Below, piece by piece: positions 28,922 to 36,209 of a stretch of 64,000 nt of DNA. The position numbers and the translations under genes were made by a program. The notes below the pieces were generated by a model. It saw only the letters and a list, made by a program, of their open reading frames with translations. It had not been told where the DNA came from and did no database searches. Numbering within the stretch: position 1 is the first letter of the stretch; each line of letters starts with the position of its first letter. Source of the DNA: Nitrospirota bacterium (GTDB lineage: Bacteria; Nitrospirota; Thermodesulfovibrionia; Thermodesulfovibrionales; Dissulfurispiraceae); contig WSNO01000010.1 of NCBI GenBank assembly GCA_009773415.1, positions 1 to 64,000 of the forward strand. Reading direction: 5' to 3'.

Positions 28922-29329
28922 ATGACTATGGAGACGAAGCTCAAGCTTGAAGTTGTATCCCCTCACGGCGAGGTGGTGAGTGAAGACGTGGACGAGGTAT
29001 CCGCCCAGGGCAGCGAGGGTGACTTCGGCGTATTTCCCGGCCACGTGCCGTTTATAACCACATTGAAAATAGGCATGCTGACGTATCGAAAAGGATCCGA
29101 AAACAAGTATGTTTTTGTGAACTCGGGCTATGCGGAGGTTTCCCCCGATAAGGTGATTGTCCTAGCAGACAGCGCTGAACGGTCGGAAGATATTGATGTC
29201 GAGCGCGCCAAGGCTGCCATGCAGCGTGCGGAAGAACGGCTCAAACAGGCTGAGAAGATCGACTTTGCCCGCGCAACGGCTGCTGTCGAACGCGCCACGA
29301 TTAGAGTCCAGCTTGGAGGCAAGCGTTAA
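28922..29329 (+). CDS. atpC: ATP synthase subunit epsilon
   Basis: This 135-residue subunit has the N-terminal beta-sandwich (KLEVVSPHGEVVSEDVDEVSAQGSEGDFG pattern, read here as VSPHGEVV then GSEGDFGV) and a C-terminal two-helix inhibitory domain (about 90-135). The ATG two codons later (28928) is an alternative start. It closes the operon and is followed at once by a strong terminator. Confidence 0.95.
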   Translation: MTMETKLKLEVVSPHGEVVSEDVDEVSAQGSEGDFGVFPGHVPFITTLKIGMLTYRKGSENKYVFVNSGYAEVSPDKVIVLADSAERSEDIDVERAKAAMQRAEERLKQAEKIDFARATAAVERATIRVQLGGKR

Positions 29330-29356
29330 TTGCAGTAAGTTTTTTCAGTCTGCGTG

Positions 29357-29397
29357 GCGGGGAGTTTCGGGCACTTCGGAACTCCCCGCTTTTTTTT
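29357..29397 (+). terminator. Intrinsic terminator of the atp operon
   Basis: Arms GCGGGGAGTTTCG (29357-29369) and CGGAACTCCCCGC (29377-29389) form a 13-bp stem with one G-T pair and a 7-base loop. Eight T residues follow directly. It lies 28 bases past atpC. There is no T-run on the minus strand, so it terminates the atp direction only. Confidence 0.93.
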
Positions 29398-29417
29398 GCG
29401 CCAGATTATGCGATGCA

Positions 29418-30476
29418 TTATCTGGCCAGAGATTCCATCGCTCTTGCCCGTTCTTCCGTTGGTGGATGAGATGAGAGGTAATCAAACAGATTCTTGCTGC
29501 CGGAAGCTCTGTTTTTCCTGCGGTGGTCTTGCTCCAGTTTCATCAGAAATGCTCCAAGGAGTGCGGGGGAAAGATTGTTCTGTTTAAGTACCGCAGCGGC
29601 AAAACGGTCCGCCTCGCGCTCAAAGTTGCGGGAATAGTTCGCCTCCAGCAGCCATCCGGAAAGAGCGCCTGCAAGGGTGCTCACATCGCCGATATAGGCA
29701 GCAAGCACTAAACCAACAAGAGAGCTCTGAATCATCTGGCGAACACCGTGCCTGTATGCAGCATGGCCGGCCTCGTGGGCAAAAACCGCAATCAGCTCAT
29801 CGTCAGTGTCAGCAAGATCGACCAGTTTGTCGAAAAAAACGATGGTGCCGTCGGGAAGAGCGAATGCATTGGCACCGGCAAACTTACTGGTACGAAACTG
29901 TATCGTTGTCACCACAAAAGCGCCGGGCGGAAAAGCGACCCGCGAAAAACGATCCCGTAGTTGTTGCTGACGGTCCGCCGGAAGTGCAGACGGCTCAATG
30001 AACTTCCCGTCGAGGTTCGCCATCGCCTGCTGACTGATGAGAGTCAGAGCCTTGGCGGGAAGCTGATAGGCTAGTTTCTCAGCGGCAAACGGCAGCACCC
30101 ACTGATATGCAGCGGCAAGAGCGGCAACAAGCACCACAACAGAGACTGCTACCAAGCGCCATTTCCGCTGTATGCGGACGACAAACGCCTCCCGGTGGCC
30201 GCCCTGCGCAAGAAAAGCCGAAAAAGCCGGGCTGTCCGGCACTTCGCATGACGAACCGTCAGGGAAGCGAAGCAACCGGGGAGCACCGTTCAGCGGCTCT
30301 GAAACAACGATGCCGCTGAACGGAAAAGAACGGTTTATGCTGTTTCCCGTGATTGCACACTTTCCGCCTTTCAGCGACACTGTTACCTGATGCGCACGAC
30401 TGCTGACGCCGTCGTAGAACGAACCGGTCACCTTGCCTGCACAGATATCAGAACGAGATGTCAAAGTCAAAAACAT
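29418..30476 (-). CDS. M48-family zinc metallopeptidase, membrane-anchored
   Basis: This 352-residue protein has an N-terminal beta-rich domain of about 100 residues (a PH-like fold is possible), one membrane helix (about 108-126) and an M48 peptidase domain. The zinc site is HEAGH (234-238) with third ligand Glu286 in NFEREAD. Such proteases often process or quality-control membrane or periplasmic proteins. Its start overlaps the end of the GYF/DUF898 gene by 29 bases, so the two are likely one transcription unit. Confidence 0.88.
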   Translation of the reverse strand: MFLTLTSRSDICAGKVTGSFYDGVSSRAHQVTVSLKGGKCAITGNSINRSFPFSGIVVSEPLNGAPRLLRFPDGSSCEVPDSPAFSAFLAQGGHREAFVVRIQRKWRLVAVSVVVLVAALAAAYQWVLPFAAEKLAYQLPAKALTLISQQAMANLDGKFIEPSALPADRQQQLRDRFSRVAFPPGAFVVTTIQFRTSKFAGANAFALPDGTIVFFDKLVDLADTDDELIAVFAHEAGHAAYRHGVRQMIQSSLVGLVLAAYIGDVSTLAGALSGWLLEANYSRNFEREADRFAAAVLKQNNLSPALLGAFLMKLEQDHRRKNRASGSKNLFDYLSSHPPTEERARAMESLAR

Positions 30477-31728
30477 CAGTTACCTCTTCACCGGTCGCTG
30501 CCATGTCTGCCTCAGCATCGGCAACAAAGTCGTCCACACCCAATTCAGTGCGGAGCGCAAGAGTTTCGGCCCGGTATCGTGCCAATCGGACTGATGCCCA
30601 TGGCCAGTAGAGCCCGAGCGTAATGAGCGTGAGAAAAGCATTGCTGAACAAGAGAACTGCCAGACTGCCGGTGCGTTGTGTTGATACAAAGCCGGCAGCG
30701 CCGAGGCGCAGGTTGTTCCAGATAAGATTGGTCATGGATGCCTGGAAAAAAGGATATGCCATGAAGGAGAACAGAGCATACGACACAGCTCCGATAATTC
30801 CGATTCCGAGCACACGCGCTGTCTGTGAGCCGGCACTGCCGAAAAAGCCGCCGATTCCCCAGCCGACAACTCCTGCGATCAGCCCGGCGGCGATGCCGAT
30901 CCCTACTGTCTTAAGAAATACGCTGTAAACCGGCCAGGCTCCTGTGTCGAAACGCGCATATGTTTTCCCGAAAGACGCATGATTGTATAAAAAGGCTCTG
31001 ATGCGCTGGTAGAAAAGAGGATAGCAGAGACCGAAGGAAATCGGAATGAGCAGACCATAGCCGTAGAGAGTCAAGGCAGTATCTTGCGCCTTGCCATGAA
31101 AGCGGAAGCGGATATTTCTCCAACTGGTATTGTGCAGGCGGAAGGCGAAAGAGCGGGTCAGCAGAAAAGGAAATACAATGATAAATAGAATCAGAATGAA
31201 ATAGTAGAGATGCATGTTGAAGCCCGGCAAATAGTGTAATCCGAGCAGCAGGATAACAGCAATGATTCTGCCTTTCAGGATAGCGATCGGATTGCCGTGA
31301 TAGTCGAAGCTTGAACCTGCTATACGCATGTGGCGGCAGAAATACTGGTTCTTCCGCACTTTAGCCCACGCCGAGTAAATGCCGAGCGTCAGAACCGAAA
31401 GGAGGAGATTAACGATCCAGATGCGAAAATACTCGCCTCCGGAACCGGTGAACTCAAACGAATACATTTGAGAAGTGACCGGCGCACCCGCAGTCGCAAA
31501 AGAGTCCGTGTGCTGATGCGGACTCGGCAATAGAGTTTCTCGATGTTCATGGCCGACGTCTACACTATGCAAACGTATGGATATATCACGATATGGCTGC
31601 CATCTGCCGATATGTTCGTTCCATACCTGAGTATCATCAGTGATAATGCCCGCTTGAACAAGCTCCCGGAACTCTGACTCGGTCAGCGGTCCTTTCCGCC
31701 CATCGACAGAGCTGTAATACCAGTTCAT
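30448..31728 (-). CDS. GYF_2 plus DUF898 (YjgN-like) membrane protein
   Basis: This 426-residue protein starts with a GYF_2 domain (about 1-55: NWYYSSVDGRKGPLTESEF, with TQVWNEHIGRWQP). A DUF898/YjgN-type membrane region of two similar halves follows; each half has a G-E-Y/SLAVLLFSNAFL helix and LGLY-PWA-VR motif (LTLGIYSAWAKVRKNQYF and LGLYWPWASVRLARY). The ATG at 31728 has GAGGGGA just upstream, better than the GTG four codons earlier. Function is unknown; the internal duplication suggests a pore or transporter-like body. It precedes and overlaps the M48 protease gene. Confidence 0.82.
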   Translation of the reverse strand: MNWYYSSVDGRKGPLTESEFRELVQAGIITDDTQVWNEHIGRWQPYRDISIRLHSVDVGHEHRETLLPSPHQHTDSFATAGAPVTSQMYSFEFTGSGGEYFRIWIVNLLLSVLTLGIYSAWAKVRKNQYFCRHMRIAGSSFDYHGNPIAILKGRIIAVILLLGLHYLPGFNMHLYYFILILFIIVFPFLLTRSFAFRLHNTSWRNIRFRFHGKAQDTALTLYGYGLLIPISFGLCYPLFYQRIRAFLYNHASFGKTYARFDTGAWPVYSVFLKTVGIGIAAGLIAGVVGWGIGGFFGSAGSQTARVLGIGIIGAVSYALFSFMAYPFFQASMTNLIWNNLRLGAAGFVSTQRTGSLAVLLFSNAFLTLITLGLYWPWASVRLARYRAETLALRTELGVDDFVADAEADMAATGEEVTDVFDFDISF

Positions 31729-31829
31729 ACATCCCCTCACGCAATTGTCTTTTTATTATGTTCAGCGAAACATGCTCATTGTATCACGGCAGGGCTGGAA
31801 AGAAAAATCGGCGTCATCATCTCTCCTGC

Positions 31830-32225
31830 TCACTCTTCGGTCTTTGAACCAGTGCGGCCGGAGCTGAAGTGCTCAAGAGTTTCAGAGCGCTGTCTGCGTC
31901 TTTTCTTTTGCTTTTGTTTGCGGATCTTTTCGCGTTCAAGATCATCAGCTGTCGGCAGTCCGCGAAGTTTCTTTATCTTCTCCAGGAGTTCTCGCCGCGC
32001 GAGGAAACGGTTTATCGACTGGCTCCTGTCTTTCATGCATTTGACTTCAAGTCCGGTCGGTTTGTGCAGAAGGTAGACGCATGAGGATGTCTTGTTCACT
32101 TTCTGGCCGCCTTTGCCCGATGAACGGACAAATTTTTCCTCAATATCAGCCTCCCCGATGCCCAGTGCTTCCATTTCGTGACGAAGCCAACGGTTCTTTT
32201 CCTCACTGACGGCAAATGTCTGCAT
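31830..32225 (-). CDS. Stand-alone release-factor domain protein (GGQ)
   Basis: This 131-residue protein consists of the RF-1 catalytic domain only. SSGKGGQKVNKTSS (35-48) contains the GGQ (39-41) that triggers peptidyl-tRNA hydrolysis on the ribosome. The C-terminus is strongly basic (KIRKQKQKKRRRQR), like the tails of ArfB and mitochondrial ICT1/C12orf65 that read empty mRNA channels. The codon-recognition domain of RF1/RF2 is absent. A rescue or peptidyl-tRNA-release role is inferred. An 89-base gap separates it from the DUF898 gene. Confidence 0.85.
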   Translation of the reverse strand: MQTFAVSEEKNRWLRHEMEALGIGEADIEEKFVRSSGKGGQKVNKTSSCVYLLHKPTGLEVKCMKDRSQSINRFLARRELLEKIKKLRGLPTADDLEREKIRKQKQKKRRRQRSETLEHFSSGRTGSKTEE

Positions 32226-32372
32226 GTTCTTTCCTTCTCAATAGGCACTTTGAATCTATTCAATTCATGACAAATTATAGCTGAGAAACGCCTTGCAGTA
32301 CATCGGCAAGGCGAGTTTTGACGGTGAAATGGTAAAATGTCTACTCATCTTTAAGTGAACGGGAGGTCTCCT

Positions 32373-32705
32373 ATGAGCCAATCAATGCGCATGCCGGAAG
32401 AGTCTTCGGAAAAACGGCTTGCAGAATACAGCCTCAAAATCAATAAATATATTCTTTCTCTGCCGCTTTTAGTTGTCTTTTTTCTGCTCTTTCCGGACAA
32501 TCCGATCTTGGCGAGAAACACCGAAAAGTCTCTCGGTATGTTGCTTATCGGCAGTGGTCTGCTGAGTTATCCGCTTGTTTTTGCGGTCGGCCGGACGCTG
32601 GCAAAGCAGCGCTATGAGCGGGGCGAATACCGGGGTTCAATCTATATGAGCTGGCTTCCGGTCATCTGTATCGCACTTGTTGTTATCGGCTACGCTGTTG
32701 CGTGA
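32373..32705 (+). CDS. Small membrane protein of unknown function
   Basis: This 110-residue protein has a charged N-terminus (about 1-26) and three hydrophobic stretches (about 29-46, 55-72 and 91-108). The ATG at 32373 has GGGAGG six bases upstream and is preferred over the GTG at 32355. No family is recognised. It stands alone between two minus-strand genes and shares a hairpin with its convergent neighbour. Confidence 0.65.
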   Translation: MSQSMRMPEESSEKRLAEYSLKINKYILSLPLLVVFFLLFPDNPILARNTEKSLGMLLIGSGLLSYPLVFAVGRTLAKQRYERGEYRGSIYMSWLPVICIALVVIGYAVA

Positions 32706-32709
32706 ATAA

Positions 32710-32731
32710 GGGCTGCGGCGAACCGCAGCCC
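32710..32731. terminator. Hairpin between convergent small genes
   Basis: Nine-base arms GGGCTGCGG (32710-32718) and CCGCAGCCC (32723-32731) enclose a CGAA tetraloop. Only a short T-rich stretch follows on minus (TTATTCA) and none on plus, so termination strength is uncertain. It lies exactly between the stop codons of two facing genes. Confidence 0.6.
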
Positions 32732-32739
32732 CTCAGCAT

Positions 32740-33093
32740 TTATCTGATCGGAGCGGGCGCTGGTGCAGTGGTCTGCTTGTCATGCTTCTCCTTGTAAATC
32801 TTCTTGCCGGCCTTATCCTGTTTCTTCTTGAGCTTTGCACGCTCTTTCTTTGTCAGCTTGCCGTCTTCTTTCATTTTGGCTTCTTTCTTTTCGATGCGAT
32901 CCTGCTGCTTGTTGAGCTTTTTGGCCTCTTTTTCGGTAAGCTGGCCGCTCTGCACCCCCTGATCAATACGCTTCTGCTGATTCATCTGACGCTGATCTAT
33001 GCCCGGGCTGTCGGTTCCTGCTGCGAGTGCCGGTGCGACGGCAAGAGAAAAGGTGATACCTGCGGCGACGATTGAGGGGATAATCTTTTTCAC
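32740..33093 (-). CDS. Secreted Lys-rich protein with two helical repeats
   Basis: This 117-residue protein has a signal peptide (1-24, cut after ALA). The mature part has two related segments of about 27 residues, SGQLTEKEAKKLNKQQDRI and DGKLTKKERAKLKKKQDKA, each with a G-x-LT-x-K-E turn and a charged helix. The tail is Lys/Ala/Pro-rich. Proteins with this repeat are common as small periplasmic hypotheticals; the function is not known to me. The start has GGAGGATTCACC upstream. Confidence 0.75.
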   Translation of the reverse strand: MKKIIPSIVAAGITFSLAVAPALAAGTDSPGIDQRQMNQQKRIDQGVQSGQLTEKEAKKLNKQQDRIEKKEAKMKEDGKLTKKERAKLKKKQDKAGKKIYKEKHDKQTTAPAPAPIR

Positions 33094-33216
33094 GGTGAAT
33101 CCTCCATTTGTGGTTTAGTGTTTGAGGATGAACCTCATCTTTTTTCTTTAGCAACACGCGTGCCAAGTCCTGAGCTCTTGATTAAAATAATAAAAAACAG
33201 AATGTTATCCGGATTC

Positions 33217-33239
33217 CATGCGATCAGTTTGATTGCATG
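33217..33239. promoter_or_regulatory. Palindrome upstream of the archease-rtcB operon
   Basis: CATGCGATCA (33217-33226) and TGATTGCATG (33230-33239) form 10-base arms with one mismatch (G/T) around a 3-base centre. This size and symmetry suit a dimeric repressor or activator. It lies about 85 bases before the archease start and 124 bases after the divergent secreted-protein start, so it could control either. No T-run follows, so it is not a terminator. Confidence 0.5.
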
Positions 33240-33323
33240 AAGTTCCGGAGATGGCTTATGGCTTCCTGAAATCGGGAAGAAGATGCAATGAACTCTCAGC
33301 TATTTCTTGACTCATGGAGGAGC

Positions 33324-33770
33324 ATGAGCCACAATACAGATACGATTATGAAGGAGTTCAGCATTATTGATGTTTCAGGAGACATCGGCATCTCGGCTTC
33401 AGGGGCAACGCTCGGAGAGCTCTTTGCGAATGCCGGCGCAGCTCTCTATGACCTCATGACCGATGTTTCCAGTGTGCGGACGGTCGTATCCAGGAAGTTC
33501 AGCACTTCAGCCGACACATGCGACGGGTTGCTCGTCTGCTTTCTGAATGAGCTTATTTATCTGTTCGAGACGGAGGAACTGGTCGGGAGCCGAATTAAGG
33601 TAATGTCGCTTGACGAATCTGAATGCTCACTCAAGGCTGATGTGCACGGGGAGCGTTTTGATCCTGAGCGGCATGAGAGGCGGTTGCTCGTGAAGGCGGC
33701 TACCTACCATAAACTGCGGATGGAGCAGCGCGAGGGCCTATGGTATGCGGAGGTTATCTTCGATATCTGA
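33324..33770 (+). CDS. Archease-like protein
   Basis: This 148-residue protein matches archease, the cofactor that speeds guanylation of the RNA ligase RtcB, which is encoded next. Conserved parts include the C-terminal HGERFDPERHERRLLVKA, ATYHKLR and the terminal FDI. The N-terminal metal motif, normally DHTAD, reads DVSGD (16-20): both aspartates are kept, but His and Thr are replaced. The ATG at 33324 has GGAGG three bases upstream; an ATG at 33348 is possible. The following rtcB start is 92 bases away. Confidence 0.88.
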   Translation: MSHNTDTIMKEFSIIDVSGDIGISASGATLGELFANAGAALYDLMTDVSSVRTVVSRKFSTSADTCDGLLVCFLNELIYLFETEELVGSRIKVMSLDESECSLKADVHGERFDPERHERRLLVKAATYHKLRMEQREGLWYAEVIFDI

Positions 33771-33861
33771 TGCGGATTATGCATGCGGCAGTGAGCTGTT
33801 CACTTTCCGGTTCACTGCCGGATTGTATGAATGAAGCGTTATAACGGAAGAGCTGGAAGAG

Positions 33862-35304
33862 ATGGCAACTGAACTGAAACGGATTGATGCGAATCGTCTC
33901 CTGGTGCCGAAAGGCTATCTGACGGGCATGCGGACGGACGGTATGATTTTTGTCGATGAAGTGCTGCAGAGAGATCTTGAAAAGGGCTCCATCGAACAGG
34001 TCGCCAATGTGGCAACGCTGCCGGGTATCGTCGGCAATTCGATGGCGATGCCCGACGTGCATCAGGGATACGGCTTTCCGATCGGCGGAGTTGCCGCATT
34101 CGATCTGAATGAAGGCGTCATTTCACCCGGCGGTGTCGGTTACGACATCAATTGCGGGGTTCGTCTGATCAGGAGTAATCTGACGAAGCCGGATGTCATG
34201 CCGAAGATGAGGGAACTGGTTGAGTCGCTCTATACCTCCATCCCGTCCGGCGTCGGCTCCAAAGGTCGCATCCGGCTCGGCGAAAGGGATCGAGAACATA
34301 TCCTGCTGAAAGGGGCGCGATGGGCGGTTGAGCAGGGCTACGGCGAACGCGCGGATTTGGAGCATTGCGAGTCCGGCGGCTGCATGGACGGCGCTGATCC
34401 GTCAGGCATCAGTGCGAAGGCGTATGAGCGCGGGAAGGCACAGCAGGGAACCCTCGGCTCCGGAAATCACTTTGTCGAAGTGCAGTATGTTGATGAGATC
34501 TTCGATGAAGCAGCGGCGGGGGTCCTCGGTGTTTTTCCGAACCAGATAACGGTCATGATTCATACCGGTTCGCGCGGCTTCGGTCATCAGGTCTGTACGG
34601 ATTTTCTGGAGGTCATGGGCAGGGCTGTTGAGAAATATGGTATAACTCTGCCGGATCGTGAACTTGCATGCGCACCGTTTTCGAGCAGTGAATCGCGGGC
34701 ATATTTTGCGGCCATGAAGGCATCGGCGAACTATGCATGGGCAAATCGACAGTGCCTGACGCACTGGACGCGGGAAATCTTTTATTCCCTGTTTCGCATG
34801 ACGCCCCGTGAAGCAGGTATGACACTTGTGTATGACGTCGCACACAACATTGCCAAAGTTGAAGAGCATCGCGTAAACGGAGTGGACCGAAAGCTGGTGG
34901 TTCACAGGAAGGGCTGCACGAGGGCATTTCCTCCCAATCATCCGGAGCTGCCCGTCCGGTATCGTCCCATCGGTCAGCCGGTGTTAATCCCGGGAGATAT
35001 GGGCCGGGCATCCTATGTGCTGCTTGGAACGCACAAAGCGATGAATGAAACATTCGGTTCTACCTGTCATGGAGCGGGACGCCTGCTTTCGCGCCATCAG
35101 GCAATCCGTCAGGCCAAGGGCAGGGCAATCTGGCGAGAGATGGAGGATAAGAATGTTCTTGTCAGAGCGGCGGGACGCGAGACGCTTGCCGAAGAGATGC
35201 CGGAAGCATATAAAAACGTTTCCAATGTCGTCGATGTTGTTCACAACGCGGGAATCTCAAAGAAAGTGGCGCGGCTCAGACCGCTTGGGGTGATTAAAGG
35301 ATGA
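33862..35304 (+). CDS. rtcB: RNA-splicing ligase RtcB
   Basis: This 480-residue ligase joins RNA ends carrying 2',3'-cyclic phosphate or 3'-phosphate to 5'-OH, using GTP and Mn. Metal ligands fall at the family positions: Asp95 and Cys98 in GVGYDINCG, His203 in GSGNHF, His234 in IHTGSRGFGH, and the histidine of YDVAHN. The guanylated histidine lies in STCHGAGR. It is full length. With the adjacent archease it forms a complete repair or splicing module. The stop overlaps mqnA by four bases. Confidence 0.97.
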   Translation: MATELKRIDANRLLVPKGYLTGMRTDGMIFVDEVLQRDLEKGSIEQVANVATLPGIVGNSMAMPDVHQGYGFPIGGVAAFDLNEGVISPGGVGYDINCGVRLIRSNLTKPDVMPKMRELVESLYTSIPSGVGSKGRIRLGERDREHILLKGARWAVEQGYGERADLEHCESGGCMDGADPSGISAKAYERGKAQQGTLGSGNHFVEVQYVDEIFDEAAAGVLGVFPNQITVMIHTGSRGFGHQVCTDFLEVMGRAVEKYGITLPDRELACAPFSSSESRAYFAAMKASANYAWANRQCLTHWTREIFYSLFRMTPREAGMTLVYDVAHNIAKVEEHRVNGVDRKLVVHRKGCTRAFPPNHPELPVRYRPIGQPVLIPGDMGRASYVLLGTHKAMNETFGSTCHGAGRLLSRHQAIRQAKGRAIWREMEDKNVLVRAAGRETLAEEMPEAYKNVSNVVDVVHNAGISKKVARLRPLGVIKG

Positions 35305-36119
35305 CGGCCGGAAAAAAACTGCGAATCGGGAAAATTGCCTACGCAAATGTATTCCCCATTTTCTATATGCTGGAGCGCATGTGCGATTCTTCACAGATAG
35401 AGATTGTTGAAGGAGTGCCCTCCGAGCTGAATGCGATGCTTCGGGCAGGAGTCCTTGATATCAGTCCGTCTTCTTCCGTCGAGTATCTCAATCATCCTGA
35501 GCTTTATACCTATATTAACGGCATTTCAATCAGCAGCCGCGGTCCTGTCGGCAGTGTTTTTCTTTTTTCAAAAAAACCGCTTCAGAACCTTTCGGGCGAA
35601 GAAATTGCCGTCACAAGCCAGTCGGCAACTTCAGTTGTTTTGCTTGACCTGCTGCTTCGTGAGGCCGGCATTCGGAATGTGAGGTATGTCAGCACACAGA
35701 GGGCGGAATTCGCCCGCGCCGATGCTTTTCTCCTTATTGGAGATGACGCGTTGATCTACCGTCTCAGAACGGGAGCCGGCAATGAACACTTTGTCTACGA
35801 TCTTGGAGAACTATGGTATCAGCAGAACGGTCTGCCGTTTGTATTTGCACTCTGGATTGTGCGAAAGGATCTAATACGCGATGAATCCCGGCAAAAGCTT
35901 CTGCATCGTTTTACCGCCGACCTCGATGCGGCAAAACGTCAATCGCTCGCGCGGCTGGGAGAAATAGCTCATGCTTCTCCTCTTGCCGGGCAGCTTTCCG
36001 CTAAAGAGCTTCTGTCGTATTGGAGCAAGCTCGATTACGAACTCGAAGATGAACATGTCAGGTCAATGCATCTTTTTTCGACAAAGGTGTTCGGGCATGC
36101 ATGCACGCAGGCAGGATAG
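35301..36119 (+). CDS. mqnA: Chorismate dehydratase MqnA (futalosine pathway)
   Basis: This 272-residue protein of the MqnA/MqnD family shows the typical opening RIGKIAYANVFPIFY, then EGVPSELNAMLRAG and ISPSSSVEYL. MqnA converts chorismate to 3-enolpyruvylbenzoate, the first step of menaquinone synthesis by the futalosine route. That points to a menaquinone-based respiratory chain. It is translationally coupled to rtcB (ATGA), an unusual partner; the other mqn genes are not in this window. No clear terminator follows. Confidence 0.92.
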   Translation: MTAGKKLRIGKIAYANVFPIFYMLERMCDSSQIEIVEGVPSELNAMLRAGVLDISPSSSVEYLNHPELYTYINGISISSRGPVGSVFLFSKKPLQNLSGEEIAVTSQSATSVVLLDLLLREAGIRNVRYVSTQRAEFARADAFLLIGDDALIYRLRTGAGNEHFVYDLGELWYQQNGLPFVFALWIVRKDLIRDESRQKLLHRFTADLDAAKRQSLARLGEIAHASPLAGQLSAKELLSYWSKLDYELEDEHVRSMHLFSTKVFGHACTQAG

Positions 36120-36209
36120 TATAGTATAGTCGTCAGTTTTTTTTGGTGCGTTATTTTTGCTCATGCCTCGTTTTATGGCGATAGCATGACGTAATATCAG
36201 GGAGGATTC

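Noticed and set aside
36120-36209. Riboswitch or terminator in the gap between mqnA and the dehydrogenase gene
   Set aside because: There is a short TATAGT tandem and a T-run, but no convincing stem before it and no recognisable aptamer motif.
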